Shown in pieces: positions 8,371-16,437 of a stretch of 43,017 bases of DNA. Source of the DNA: an uncultured Oscillospiraceae bacterium. GTDB taxonomy: Bacteria > Bacillota > Clostridia > Oscillospirales > Oscillospiraceae. The DNA lies in contig CAJTVM010000015.1 in NCBI GenBank assembly GCA_910579595.1, forward strand, positions 1-43,017, in the 5' to 3' direction. How positions within the stretch are numbered: the first letter of the stretch is position 1; each line of letters begins with the position of its first letter. The translations under genes were made by a program, and so were the position numbers. Under the pieces are notes generated by a model. The model did no database searches, was not told the origin of the DNA, and saw only the letters and a program-made list of their open reading frames with translations.

Positions 8371-8525
8371 TCCTGTTCCTTCCGCTCCAGCTGTTCCAGA
8401 TGATCCCGCAGCGCGAGGTTGATATAGCTGGAGACGGAGCGGTCGTCATATTCTGCCAGACCTTTTATTTTTTGATAGATTGGATCGTCAAGTGTAATAC
8501 TGATTCTTACTTTTAATGGTTTCAT
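8367..8525 (-). CDS. Ribbon-helix-helix (CopG/Arc-like) DNA-binding protein
   Basis: 52 residues. MKPLKVRISITLDDPIYQKI gives the DNA-contacting beta strand, and GLAEYDDRSVSSYINLALRD the two helices of a ribbon-helix-helix fold; the tail EQLERKEQE is charged. Start ATG 8525 follows AGGTGATATT; the frame continues upstream without a better site. It is head to head with a 54-residue acidic gene, and a 17-bp palindrome in the 86-bp gap covers that gene's -10 box, so autoregulation and repression of the neighbour are likely (inference). The layout resembles an antitoxin, but no known toxin fold is visible. Confidence 0.75.
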   Translation of the reverse strand: MKPLKVRISITLDDPIYQKIKGLAEYDDRSVSSYINLALRDHLEQLERKEQE

Positions 8526-8566
8526 AATATCACCTATCTTATCATAGCATTTTTGCCAATATAATA

Positions 8567-8600
8567 TTGACAACTCATATTACATCATATACAATATGAT
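8567..8600 (+). promoter_or_regulatory. Sigma-A promoter with overlapping palindromic operator
   Basis: TTGACA at 8567-8572, 17-base spacer, TACAAT at 8590-8595. ATCATAT (8584-8590) and ATATGAT (8594-8600) form a perfect inverted repeat around ACA, covering the -10 box. It serves the small gene at 8612; the palindrome is a candidate site for the adjacent ribbon-helix-helix protein. Confidence 0.7.
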
Positions 8601-8611
8601 AGGGTGATACT

Positions 8612-8776
8612 ATGAATGATTTCGAGTTTGATCAAGCCCTTTCTGATTTTCTGGATGATGACAAATGTGAGGACATCAACGAAACCATCTTTCAAATGGT
8701 GCGTACGGCATTTGCCGCAGGATGGAATGCGGCACGGCAGGCGCACGAACAGCCGGTGGCGCAGACGTCTCCGTAA
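8612..8776 (+). CDS. Small acidic protein, unknown function
   Basis: 54 residues starting MNDFEFDQALSDFLDDDKCE and containing VRTAFAAGWNAARQAHEQ. It has a perfect upstream promoter, a ribosome site (AGGGTGAT at 8601-8608, close to the ATG), and an intrinsic terminator downstream, so it is a complete transcription unit despite its size. The N-terminal third is strongly acidic; the second half is an amphipathic helix. The A-G-W-N-A-A motif is one I associate with small phage- or plasmid-derived Clostridia proteins, but I cannot assign a function. Confidence 0.65.
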   Translation: MNDFEFDQALSDFLDDDKCEDINETIFQMVRTAFAAGWNAARQAHEQPVAQTSP

Positions 8777-8810
8777 GGGGGCGGATCCCTATCCCAGATC
8801 CACGCAGAGC

Positions 8811-8850
8811 AGCCCCCCTCCTGTCCGGGAGGGGGGCTGTATTATTTTTC
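8811..8850 (+). terminator. Intrinsic terminator
   Basis: AGCCCCCCTCC at 8811-8821 pairs with GGAGGGGGGCT at 8828-8838, followed by the T-rich run GTATTATTTTTC. It ends the 54-residue gene's transcript. Confidence 0.85.
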
Positions 8851-8944
8851 TTTTTTGCCGTGCAGAACAATATTCAGCTCATCCAATTGTTTTGTTCCGC
8901 AAAGCGTGAAGTGCGGCTTTGTGGGGGCCCCGATGATGGGCGCC
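8842..8944 (-). pseudogene. Decayed duplicate of the aspS 3' end
   Basis: Just after the aspS stop, on the same strand, a second open stretch reads IIGAPTKPHF, then TLCGTKQLDELNIVLHG and KKEK before TAA at 8842-8844. The true aspS ending is MMGAPGLVEQKQLDELNIV plus a short tail. The core KQLDELNIV is identical, offset by 103 bases, so the copy is out of frame with aspS and cannot be reached by simple read-through. It looks like a tandem duplication of the last 20-25 codons that then drifted. No start codon or ribosome site is obvious. Confidence 0.6.
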
Positions 8945-10723
8945 TTATTCTTCTTCCTGCTTGGTACAAACGATATTCAGCTCGTCCAGTTGTTTCTGCT
9001 CCACAAGGCCAGGAGCGCCCATCATTATGTCCTGGGCATTCTTGTTCATGGGGAAGGGGATGATCTCCCGGATGGAGTCCTCGCCCGCCAGCAGCATGAC
9101 CATGCGATCCACCCCCGGTGCGATGCCCGCGTGGGGGGGCGCGCCGTAGGTAAAGGCATTGTACATGGCGGGGAACTTGGCCTTGACGTCATCCTCCCCC
9201 AGCCGCACCAGCTGGAATGCCTCAATCATAATCTCCGGATCATGGTTCCGCACCGCGCCGGAGGACAGCTCCACGCCGTTGCACACCAGATCGTACTGGA
9301 ACGCGGTGATGGTCAGGGGATTAACCTCCCCTGCGGCGGCCTTCTTCAAAATCTCCAGCCCGCCGTTGGGCATGGAGAAGGGGTTGTGGCAGAATTCCAG
9401 TTCACCGGATTCCTCGCCGATCTCGTACATGGGGAAATCCACAATCCAGCAGAATTCATAGCGCTCTATGTCCATGTGGCTGGGGCAGAACGCGCCCAGT
9501 TTGCCGCGCAGCACACCCGCCGTTTTCTGAGCCGCCAGCAGCTTGCCCGCCGTCAGGCCCACAAAGCACCCGGGGGTAAGCCCAAGTGCCTCCACCACCT
9601 GATCCTTGATGGGCTGGACAAACTTGGCGATGCCGCCCACGATCTCGCCTTTCTCGTCATAGCGGAACCAGTACGCCTTTTCCCCGGACTGCACCTCTAC
9701 GTCGGCGCACAGCTTGTCAATCTGCTTGCGGGTGCCCTCGAAGCCGGACACCACAATGGCCTTGACGGTATTGCCCTCGAAGGGTCCGAAGCCGCACCCG
9801 GCCAGCAGGGAAGTGGCGTCGGTAAGCGTCAGGTCGATGCGCAGGTCGGGTTTGTCGGAGCCATATTTGTCCATGGCCTCCAGATAGGGAATGCGGACAA
9901 AGGGGGCCTCGGAGGCGATGTTATATTTGCCGTACTTGGCAAAGATGGGGGGCAGCACCCGCTCCAACACGGAGAACACGTCCTCCTGATTGGCGAAGGC
10001 CATCTCCATGTCCAGCTGGTAGAACTCGCCGGGGGAGCGGTCACCCCGGGCATCCTCGTCCCGGAAGCAGGGGGCGATCTGGAAGTAGCGGTCGAAGCCG
10101 GAGGCCATCAGCAGCTGCTTGAACTGCTGGGGAGCCTGGGGCAGGGCATAGAATTTGCCGGGGTGCTTCCGGCTGGGCACCAGATAATCCCGTGCTCCCT
10201 CGGGGGAGGAGGCGGTCAGGATGGGGGTGGTGATCTCCAAAAAGCCCTCGCCGATCATGGCGGCCCGCAGGGCGGCTACCACATTGCAGCGCAGGATAAT
10301 GTTGTCCTTGACCTCCGGGTTACGCAGATCCAAATAGCGGTATTTCAGGCGGGTTGTCTCGTCCGCCTCCCGGCTGCGGTTGATGGGGAAGGGCAGCTCG
10401 TTGTGGCGGCAGCGGCCCAGCACCTCGATTTTGGAGGGAACTACCTCAATGTCGCCAGTGGGCATATTGGGGTTCTTGCTGTCCCGCTCCCGGACCACGC
10501 CCTCCACCGAGATGGTGGATTCCTTATTAATCCCCTTGACGGTGTTGTACATTTCCTCGGTGTCCACCACCACCTGGGTGGCGCCGTAGAAGTCCCGGAT
10601 GACCACGAAGGCAAAATTCTGGCCTACCTCCCGGACGTTTTCCATCCAGCCGACGATTTTGACCTGCTGGCCTACGTGCTCCATGCGCAGCTCGTTGCAG
10701 GTGTGTGTACGTGATTGAAACAT
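8945..10723 (-). CDS. aspS: Aspartyl-tRNA synthetase
   Basis: 592 residues, normal for the bacterial type. N-terminal OB fold binding the anticodon (RTHTCNELRMEHVGQQVKIV, residues 5-110). Class II core: FLEITTPILTASSPEGARDY; motif 2 CFRDEDARGDRSPGEFYQLD; motif 3 GIAPGVDRMVMLLAGEDSIR. A GAD insertion domain lies between motifs 2 and 3. I start at ATG 10723 (MFQSRTHTC): GGAG lies nine bases before it, and the in-frame TTG upstream overlaps that site. No T-box is visible in the short leader. Confidence 0.95.
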   Translation of the reverse strand: MFQSRTHTCNELRMEHVGQQVKIVGWMENVREVGQNFAFVVIRDFYGATQVVVDTEEMYNTVKGINKESTISVEGVVRERDSKNPNMPTGDIEVVPSKIEVLGRCRHNELPFPINRSREADETTRLKYRYLDLRNPEVKDNIILRCNVVAALRAAMIGEGFLEITTPILTASSPEGARDYLVPSRKHPGKFYALPQAPQQFKQLLMASGFDRYFQIAPCFRDEDARGDRSPGEFYQLDMEMAFANQEDVFSVLERVLPPIFAKYGKYNIASEAPFVRIPYLEAMDKYGSDKPDLRIDLTLTDATSLLAGCGFGPFEGNTVKAIVVSGFEGTRKQIDKLCADVEVQSGEKAYWFRYDEKGEIVGGIAKFVQPIKDQVVEALGLTPGCFVGLTAGKLLAAQKTAGVLRGKLGAFCPSHMDIERYEFCWIVDFPMYEIGEESGELEFCHNPFSMPNGGLEILKKAAAGEVNPLTITAFQYDLVCNGVELSSGAVRNHDPEIMIEAFQLVRLGEDDVKAKFPAMYNAFTYGAPPHAGIAPGVDRMVMLLAGEDSIREIIPFPMNKNAQDIMMGAPGLVEQKQLDELNIVCTKQEEE

Positions 10724-10771
10724 TGGAATCATCTCCAATTTGTAGTATCGTTATATTTGATAACTTTTTGT

Positions 10772-11494
10772 TTATTCTTTTGAGGAGATACCGTACGTTT
10801 GAATGGCAGCGGCCAGCGCGTCAAACAGCGCCGGACTGCATTTGTAGATATCCAGGCCGATGTCGGAGCCGATGATCAGTTCCCCGTTGCTGGCCAAGTC
10901 AAAGGATCTGTAGCTTCCATCCTCCCAGACAATGCCCATCAGCAGAAAGCCCGACGACTCGGAGGTGTAGGTGGAACCCCGGGGAATCAAGCTGCGCAGG
11001 CTGGCCTGGCAGGTGGCGTTTTCCAGGGCGGAAAGGATTTCCTCCATGGCGGGGTCCCCCGCCTCCACCCCGTTGAGCGTCCAGCTGGCAATGGATGAAT
11101 TCACATAGCCATTCTCATCAATGACAGGAGTCATATCTGAGACGCTTCCGGCCAGATTGGCCGGTTCCCCGACCCCCAGAACCTCGAACAGCTTCTGGGG
11201 CCGGGTGTACCACAGGCAGAACAGTGCGATTACTGCCACCACGGCGGCGGCAGCGGCGATTCTTTTTCGCCGCTTCTGCCGGAGCTTGTCCTGCTTCTCC
11301 GCGTAGCGTTCCCACAGCTCCCTATCCTGTTCCGGGGGGACGGACAAGGGGGTGCGCATTTTCCGCAGCTCCTCCCGGCAGGCGGGGCAGTCCTTCAAAT
11401 GCTCCCGTACCATATCCTGGGTTTCCTGGTTGGCCGCCCCGTCCTCGTAGAGGGGCAGCAGGCCGCGGATCACTTCACAGCTTGCTTTGTTCAC
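10772..11494 (-). CDS. Membrane protein with N-terminal anti-sigma-type zinc finger
   Basis: 240 residues. C6, H32, C36 and C39 (MVREHLKDCPACREELRKM) form an HCC zinc-binding finger like that of anti-sigma factors (zf-HC2). A basic stretch KRRKRI and one membrane segment (about 79-97) follow, then a soluble exported domain with no motif I recognise. I start at GTG 11494 because GGAGG sits nine bases upstream. No sigma-factor gene adjoins it, unlike classical anti-sigma genes; it lies between hisS and aspS on the same strand. Anti-sigma or sensor function is inference. Confidence 0.7.
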   Translation of the reverse strand: MNKASCEVIRGLLPLYEDGAANQETQDMVREHLKDCPACREELRKMRTPLSVPPEQDRELWERYAEKQDKLRQKRRKRIAAAAAVVAVIALFCLWYTRPQKLFEVLGVGEPANLAGSVSDMTPVIDENGYVNSSIASWTLNGVEAGDPAMEEILSALENATCQASLRSLIPRGSTYTSESSGFLLMGIVWEDGSYRSFDLASNGELIIGSDIGLDIYKCSPALFDALAAAIQTYGISSKE

Positions 11495-11545
11495 CGTCAA
11501 TCGCCTCCATATCAATATGCACAAGGCGGTTTCCAGGAAATCGGT

Positions 11546-12916
11546 TTAGTCCTGCCCCGGTTCCTGGATGGGGGCGGTGTTGGCATCGGCCCTAATGGCG
11601 GCGCGGATTTTCTCCACGGCTTCCTCCACGGACAAAAGCTCCTGTTCCCCGGTGGCCATGTCCTTGAGGGAAACTTTACCCTGGGTAATTTCGTCCTCGC
11701 CCAATAACAGGACGTAGGGGACGCCCAGTTTGTCGGCGTAGGACATCTTCTGCTTGAACTTCTTCTGCTCGGTGTAAAGCTGGGTACGGATGCCCGCGCC
11801 CCGCAGCCGGGTGGCCAGGGCGATGGCGGGGGAGAGGTCGTCGGTCATGGGCAGGATGAGCACGTCGGCGGGGGAGGTGTTCAGCGCATCGTTTAAGTAC
11901 CCCTGCTCGTCCAGCACGTAGAACAGCCGGGTCAGTCCGATGGAGATTCCAACACCGGGAAGTTGTTTATCGGTGTAATATTCCGCCAAGTTGTCATACC
12001 GCCCCCCGGAGCAGATGGAGCCGATTTCAGGGTGGTCGGCCATGAAAGTCTCATAAACGGTGCCGGTATAGTAGTCCAAACCCCGGGCAATGGTGAGATC
12101 CACCGTGAAATTTTCCTCGGGCACACCGAACGCGCCCAGATACTTCACCACGGTATTCAGCTCGTCCAGGCCGGTGTCGAACAGCTCATGACGGCCCCGG
12201 TATTCTTCCAGGGCGGAAAGTACCTCGTTATTACACCCCGTTATGGAGATAAACCGCAGGATTTCGTCCGCCTGCTCCCCGCTCAGGGCCAGCACCTCGC
12301 CGGTTAGCAGATCCCGCACCTTGTCCGCGCCAATCTTGGGCAGCTTGTCCACCACCCGCATGATGTCGCCGGACTTGTCCGTCAGCCCCAGCATGGCGTA
12401 AAACCCGCTGAGCACTTTGCGGTTGTTTACCCGAATCTGGAACCGCTTCAGCCCCAGGGCGGTGAAGGTCTGGTAGATGATGGAGGGAATCTCCGCTTCG
12501 TTGGCGATGTCCAGCCTGCCGTCGCCGATGATGTCGATGTCCGCCTGGTAGAACTCCCGGAACCGGCCCCGCTGGGCCCGCTCCCCCCGGTAGACCTTGC
12601 CGATCTGGAACCGGCGGAAGGGGAAGGACAAATCGGCATAATGCAGGGCCACGTACTTGGCCAGGGGGACGGTGAGATCAAACCGAAGGGACAGATCACT
12701 GTCCCCTTTGTTGAAGCGGTAAATTTGTTTTTCGGTCTCTCCGCCGGCTTTGGCCAGCAGCACCTCGCTGGCCTCAATGACGGGGGTGTCCAGCGGGGTG
12801 AAGCCGTAGAGGGAATAGGTACGGCGCAGCAGCTCCGCAATCTTTTCAAACCGCACCTGCGGCCCGGGCAGCAGTTCCATAAACCCGGACAGGGTGCGGG
12901 GTTTCTGTTTTGCCAT
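11546..12916 (-). CDS. hisS: Histidyl-tRNA synthetase
   Basis: 456 residues. Class II motifs: motif 1 area TPLDTPVIEASEVLLAKAGG; motif 2 FRRFQIGKVYRGERAQRGRF with the FREFYQADIDIIGDG segment; the histidine motif RGLDYYTGTVYE; motif 3 SGGRYDNLAEYYTDKQLPGV with GISIGLTRLF. The C-terminal anticodon-binding domain begins near DVLILPMTDD. I start at ATG 12916 (MAKQKPRTLSG), with AAGGAGAA upstream. The zinc-finger membrane gene follows downstream and probably shares its transcript. Confidence 0.95.
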   Translation of the reverse strand: MAKQKPRTLSGFMELLPGPQVRFEKIAELLRRTYSLYGFTPLDTPVIEASEVLLAKAGGETEKQIYRFNKGDSDLSLRFDLTVPLAKYVALHYADLSFPFRRFQIGKVYRGERAQRGRFREFYQADIDIIGDGRLDIANEAEIPSIIYQTFTALGLKRFQIRVNNRKVLSGFYAMLGLTDKSGDIMRVVDKLPKIGADKVRDLLTGEVLALSGEQADEILRFISITGCNNEVLSALEEYRGRHELFDTGLDELNTVVKYLGAFGVPEENFTVDLTIARGLDYYTGTVYETFMADHPEIGSICSGGRYDNLAEYYTDKQLPGVGISIGLTRLFYVLDEQGYLNDALNTSPADVLILPMTDDLSPAIALATRLRGAGIRTQLYTEQKKFKQKMSYADKLGVPYVLLLGEDEITQGKVSLKDMATGEQELLSVEEAVEKIRAAIRADANTAPIQEPGQD

Positions 12917-13044
12917 TGCTAAAGTTCTCCTTCTCATATACGGACAGATTGAGTTGCCGGGGTAAAACGGAAAGGTTTTGCACCGGTTTCGCCGGCGCGC
13001 TTAAAATTCTTTTTCGGTTCCTTTTTCTTTTAGGAAAAAGGAGC

Positions 13045-13458
13045 TCAGACCTTCAAGGGTTTGGTGGGCTTGATCAGCTCACGCCAGTCCAGATCGCCCC
13101 GGGCCAGGCCGTGTATGAGCATCTCCGCCGTGGCGGCGTTGGTAGCCATGGGGACATTGTGCTGGTCGCAGAGGTTGTTGATATAGTGCATATCCTTGTC
13201 CAGATCTTCGGAGTTGGGGTCGTTGAAAAACAGCACCATATCAATCTCGTCATAGGCGATGCGGGCGCCGATTTGCTGGCTGCCCCCCTGGGCGTGGGCC
13301 AGGAAAAGCTGTACCGGCAGGCCGGTGGCTTCCGCCACCTGGCGCCCAGTGTCATTGGTGGCGCATACGGTGTGCTTGGACAGAATGCCGCAGTAGGCGA
13401 TGCAGAATTGTACCATCAGTTCTTTTTTGTTGTCGTGGCTCATCAGTGCGATGTTCAT
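13045..13458 (-). CDS. mgsA: Methylglyoxal synthase
   Basis: 137 residues. Converts dihydroxyacetone phosphate to methylglyoxal and phosphate, a bypass of lower glycolysis that releases phosphate. Family motifs: MNIALMSHDNKKELMVQF at the N-terminus (phosphate-binding H and K), ATNDTGRQVAEATG, and AHAQGGSQQIGARIAYDEID, where the family usually has SGPLGGDQQIGA; then DMVLFFNDP. I start at ATG 13458 (AAGGAAGG upstream). It follows the MinD-like gene on the same strand with an 82-bp gap. Confidence 0.93.
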   Translation of the reverse strand: MNIALMSHDNKKELMVQFCIAYCGILSKHTVCATNDTGRQVAEATGLPVQLFLAHAQGGSQQIGARIAYDEIDMVLFFNDPNSEDLDKDMHYINNLCDQHNVPMATNAATAEMLIHGLARGDLDWRELIKPTKPLKV

Positions 13459-13540
13459 GAAACCCTTCCTTTCTTGGGAGGTGCCAAGGGCCCGTCGGGC
13501 CGCCCAGCTGAGATAGTCGGCGGATATCAATCTTTTAAAG

Positions 13541-14272
13541 TCAGCGGATGCGCAGCAGGGGCACGCGCTGGCCCAAAATTCGTTTGGATATGTTCAAATA
13601 GGCGGGGGCCGCCCCCTTGTAGGTGGCCAGCACCAGCGGTACGCCGGAGGCCGCAGCCATGGTGACGGCGGGATCCTCGGGCACCACCCCCAGCAGGGGA
13701 AGTCCGGCAGCGTCCATGGCGTTGTCGATGGAGGTGTGCAGCTTGCGGATGAGCTTGGGCTGCACCCGGTTCATCACCAGATGGAGCTGGGACAGGTGCT
13801 GCAGCTCAGCCACCGCCCGCTGGGCGTCCCGTAATGCCGCCGGATCCACGGCGGACACCACGATGGCCCGGTCCGCCGCCGCCATGGCCAGTTGGAAGCC
13901 GCCGTCCAGTCCGGCGGGGGAGTCCATAAACACGTAATCGAAGCGCTCCTTGGCTTCCTCGACCACCTCGCGGAAACGCTGGAGATCCAACCCGTCAGGG
14001 GTAAGGGGGGCGGTGAGCAGGTACAGGCCCTTGATTGACCGCTGCTCCACCGCGGCGTCCCCCAGGGAACAGCGGTAGGCCATCACGTCGGAAAAATCCA
14101 TCACCGCCTGATCGGCCAGACCCAGCACCAGATCCAGGTTGCGCAGCCCGATGTCCAGGTCAATGCACAGCACCCGGCGGCCCAGCGCGGCCAGACAGGA
14201 GGCCACCCCGGCGGTGAGGGAGGTCTTTCCCGTTCCGCCTTTTCCCGATGTGATCATGACGGCGGCGCCCAT
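13541..14272 (-). CDS. minD: MinD-like septum-site ATPase
   Basis: 243 residues. Deviant Walker A GKGGTGKTSLTAGVASCLA at residues 9-27, Walker A' VLCIDLDIGLRNLDLVLGL, and switch region DYVFMDSPAGLDGGFQLAMA are those of MinD/ParA ATPases; the ending ISKRILGQRVPLLRIR could be the amphipathic membrane-binding helix of MinD. I start at ATG 14272, six bases after AAGGAGG, rather than at in-frame ATGs upstream. No minC or minE is in the window, so its role in division-site placement is inferred from the sequence alone; FlhG/YlxH-like alternatives are less likely because no flagellar genes are near. Confidence 0.8.
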   Translation of the reverse strand: MGAAVMITSGKGGTGKTSLTAGVASCLAALGRRVLCIDLDIGLRNLDLVLGLADQAVMDFSDVMAYRCSLGDAAVEQRSIKGLYLLTAPLTPDGLDLQRFREVVEEAKERFDYVFMDSPAGLDGGFQLAMAAADRAIVVSAVDPAALRDAQRAVAELQHLSQLHLVMNRVQPKLIRKLHTSIDNAMDAAGLPLLGVVPEDPAVTMAAASGVPLVLATYKGAAPAYLNISKRILGQRVPLLRIR

Positions 14273-14376
14273 GGGCATCCTCCTTCCAATACTCATGAAA
14301 ATCATAACACAAATATGGCAGAATGACAACAAATTTTTAAAAAAATTTTCACTTATAAGGATTTTTTTCAATCTGT

Positions 14377-15099
14377 TTACTGGATGAAAATGGGGCTCTT
14401 TTGTATTTTAGCCCACCGCCGGGGGTATTGAGACGGGGTGGGCGCGGTTTTTTTGATAAAAATCACCCGGTGGGTAACCTCCGTGTGGGGGATGCGGTAG
14501 TCCGCGCGGCGCTCTACCTCCCCTCCCAGGGTGCGGATGGTGGGCTGGGCGCGCTCCAATTCCCCGTCACAGTCTGTGCCCTTCATCGCGAGAAAATACC
14601 CGCCCTCCTTGACCAGGGGGAGGCATAGCTCGCACAGCACCCGGAGATCCGCTACTGCCCGGGCGGTGGCAAAATCGTATTTCTCCCGAAACGCCGGGTC
14701 TTGCCCCGCCTCCTCGGCACGTTGGTGGACGGCCTCCACGCCGTCAAGGCCAAGTGCTTTACAGGTTTCCCCCAGCCAGTCCACCCGCTTTCCCAGAGAG
14801 TCCAGCAAGGTGACCCGCAGGGAGGGGGCCAGCACCTTCAGCGGTACCCCAGGAAAGCCCGCCCCAGTGCCCACGTCAATCAGGGTTTTGCCCTGGAAGC
14901 CGGCGCAGCCCAGCAGTGCGGCGCAATCCAGCATATGCAGGGTGGCCACGTCCTTTTCTTCGGTGATGGCGGTGAGGTTTATCACCCGGTTTTTTTCAAT
15001 CAAAAGCCGCCCGAACCGCTCCAGTTGGGCGGGGGCGGCTTCCGGCACTTGAGCGGACAGGCCAAGCTGGGCCAGTCCGCTTTGAATCAGATCCCGCAT
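14377..15099 (-). CDS. rsmG: 16S rRNA (guanine-527 N7) methyltransferase
   Basis: 240 residues. SAM-binding motif TLIDVGTGAGFPGVPLKVL around residues 70-88, preceded by INLTAITEEKDVATLHMLDC and followed by FATARAVADLRVLCELCLPL, all diagnostic of RsmG/GidB. The start ATG 15099 has no good ribosome site and lies two bases after the stop of the upstream membrane gene, pointing to translational coupling. In Bacillus rsmG lies near noc and parAB, and here the par genes are a few kb away. Confidence 0.93.
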   Translation of the reverse strand: MRDLIQSGLAQLGLSAQVPEAAPAQLERFGRLLIEKNRVINLTAITEEKDVATLHMLDCAALLGCAGFQGKTLIDVGTGAGFPGVPLKVLAPSLRVTLLDSLGKRVDWLGETCKALGLDGVEAVHQRAEEAGQDPAFREKYDFATARAVADLRVLCELCLPLVKEGGYFLAMKGTDCDGELERAQPTIRTLGGEVERRADYRIPHTEVTHRVIFIKKTAPTPSQYPRRWAKIQKSPIFIQ

Positions 15100-15101
15100 G
15101 G

Positions 15102-15527
15102 TCAGCGGGCGAAGGCGGCCAGCAGGGCGGGCCAGCCCAGAGCTATCCCCAGGGCTATCCCGGCGGCGCACAGCGCCAGACCCACCACTCCTCCGGCCTT
15201 TCCGCCGGGGCAGGAGCTCAGCTTCATGCGGCGGATGAGAATGACGGCCAGGGCCACCGACACCGGCACCAGGAACAGGGGAAAGGTGCCGGGAAGCTCC
15301 CGCCCGCCGGTGTAGAGGGCGTAATTCAAGACGAAGCACATCATTACGGTGTAGGCAATGCCCATCCAGGCCGCGGTGCGCTTTTCAAAGGAGGCGGGGG
15401 TGTACCCGTCTTCGGCTTTGCCGGAAGGATCGCTCATTTCGCTGTGCCTCCCCGCGCCCCCCAGTCCATTTCGCTGGGTGTGCGCGTGGGCCGCATTATA
15501 GTGTCCGTTGGTTTGCGTGTCAGTCAT
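15102..15527 (-). CDS. Small integral membrane protein, unknown function
   Basis: 141 residues with three hydrophobic segments (about 53-72, 82-100 and 112-138). The first 45 residues are polar and His-rich (NGHYNAAHAHTQRNG). A second start at ATG 15437 (MSDPSGKAEDGY) has GGGGAGG nine bases upstream; the longer form has AAGGAG eleven bases before its ATG, so I cannot decide between them. It is translationally coupled to rsmG. I do not recognise the family. Confidence 0.6.
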   Translation of the reverse strand: MTDTQTNGHYNAAHAHTQRNGLGGAGRHSEMSDPSGKAEDGYTPASFEKRTAAWMGIAYTVMMCFVLNYALYTGGRELPGTFPLFLVPVSVALAVILIRRMKLSSCPGGKAGGVVGLALCAAGIALGIALGWPALLAAFAR

Positions 15528-15567
15528 TCTTACAATTTCTCCTTGCTGCGTTTTGCCTGTCTGCGGC

Positions 15568-16002
15568 TCAAACGCTTCGATTATTTTTCAGCAGGTCGCG
15601 GATTTCCGCGAGCAGCTTTTCCTCCGCGGAAGGCTCGGGCGGGGGAGGGGGCGCTTCCTTCTCCTTTTTCCTGGCGCTATCCATGGCCCGGTTCACCGCT
15701 TTCACAATGCAGAACACCACCAGGGACAGGATCAGGAAGTTGATGACGGCGGAGATGAAGCTGCCGTAGTTGAGGGTGTTGGGGGCGGCGTCCTCCGCCA
15801 CCGCGTGGAAGGTGGGCAGGGCTACGGACATGGACGAGAAGTCCACTCCGCCCAGGAAGATGGATACGATGGGCATGATGACGTCATCGGTGAGGGAGGT
15901 GGTGATGGTGGAAAATGCGCCGCCGATGATCACGCCGACGGCAAGCCCCAGGACGTTGCCCTTGTTGATAAATTCCTTGAATTCCCGAACAAATTTCTTC
16001 AT
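15568..16002 (-). CDS. mscL: Large-conductance mechanosensitive channel
   Basis: 144 residues. MKKFVREFKEFINKGNVLGL is the N-terminal helix of MscL; TM1 is LAVGVIIGGAFSTITTSLTDD ending in the pore-gating DDVIMP, and TM2 is FISAVINFLILSLVVFCIVK. The cytoplasmic tail has a PPPPPEPSAEEKLLAEIRDL bundle helix. The channel opens under membrane tension to release solutes in hypo-osmotic shock. I start at ATG 16002; the upstream extension of the frame runs through the neighbouring gene. Confidence 0.95.
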   Translation of the reverse strand: MKKFVREFKEFINKGNVLGLAVGVIIGGAFSTITTSLTDDVIMPIVSIFLGGVDFSSMSVALPTFHAVAEDAAPNTLNYGSFISAVINFLILSLVVFCIVKAVNRAMDSARKKEKEAPPPPPEPSAEEKLLAEIRDLLKNNRSV

Positions 16003-16015
16003 ACCCGCCTTTTCC

Positions 16016-16378
16016 TTATAAGAAGTAGGCGTCGCTGTCGTCCTTCTTCTCCCCGGCGTCAGCTTCCTCAGCCTCGTCCACCTTGGCGTCCCCGGCTTCG
16101 ATATCGGCCTCATCGGCAAAGAGGACAGCTTCCTCGGGGTCGTCGGTGAACAGCTGGGACTCCTTCTTGGCATTCACCAGATTGCCGATGGCCTGGGTGA
16201 GGACGCCTTCGCCCACATTGACGCCGATCTCGGTGCCTTCCTCCTCGCCGGGGCCTACGTCCACGGAGAGCAGCAGGGACTGGTAGGTCTTTTTGCCGGT
16301 TTCCTCATCCTTTTTGAAGCGGACGGGGACGGCGGCGGCAAGGGCGGCAATACCGAGGGCTTTCCAGAACTTTTTCAT
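16016..16378 (-). CDS. Small acidic protein with hydrophobic N-terminus
   Basis: 120 residues. A short hydrophobic start (MKKFWKALGIAALAAAVPVR) is followed by KKDEETGKKTYQSLLLSVDV, a glycine and acidic stretch, and a very acidic tail (EADIEAGDAKVDEAEEADAG). AAGGAGAGATTCCC precedes the ATG. It lies 13 bases upstream of mscL on the same strand, so it is probably co-transcribed. The N-terminus could anchor it in the membrane. I do not recognise the family; possibly restricted to Oscillospiraceae. Confidence 0.65.
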   Translation of the reverse strand: MKKFWKALGIAALAAAVPVRFKKDEETGKKTYQSLLLSVDVGPGEEEGTEIGVNVGEGVLTQAIGNLVNAKKESQLFTDDPEEAVLFADEADIEAGDAKVDEAEEADAGEKKDDSDAYFL

Positions 16379-16437
16379 GGGAATCTCTCCTTCAAATAGA
16401 TTTATATTGACATTTTCAATGATACTGCCTGCATCGC

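Noticed and set aside
8855..10714. Long open frame opposite aspS, and similar ones opposite gyrA, the ATPase and the kinase
   Set aside because: Shadow frames of high-GC genes; no ribosome sites and unnatural amino acid composition.
10724..13044. T-box leaders before aspS, hisS or serS
   Set aside because: No AGGGTGGNACCGCG element or following terminator in any of the leaders.
13541..14272. A minCDE operon
   Set aside because: Only the MinD-like ATPase is present; neighbours are rsmG and mgsA.
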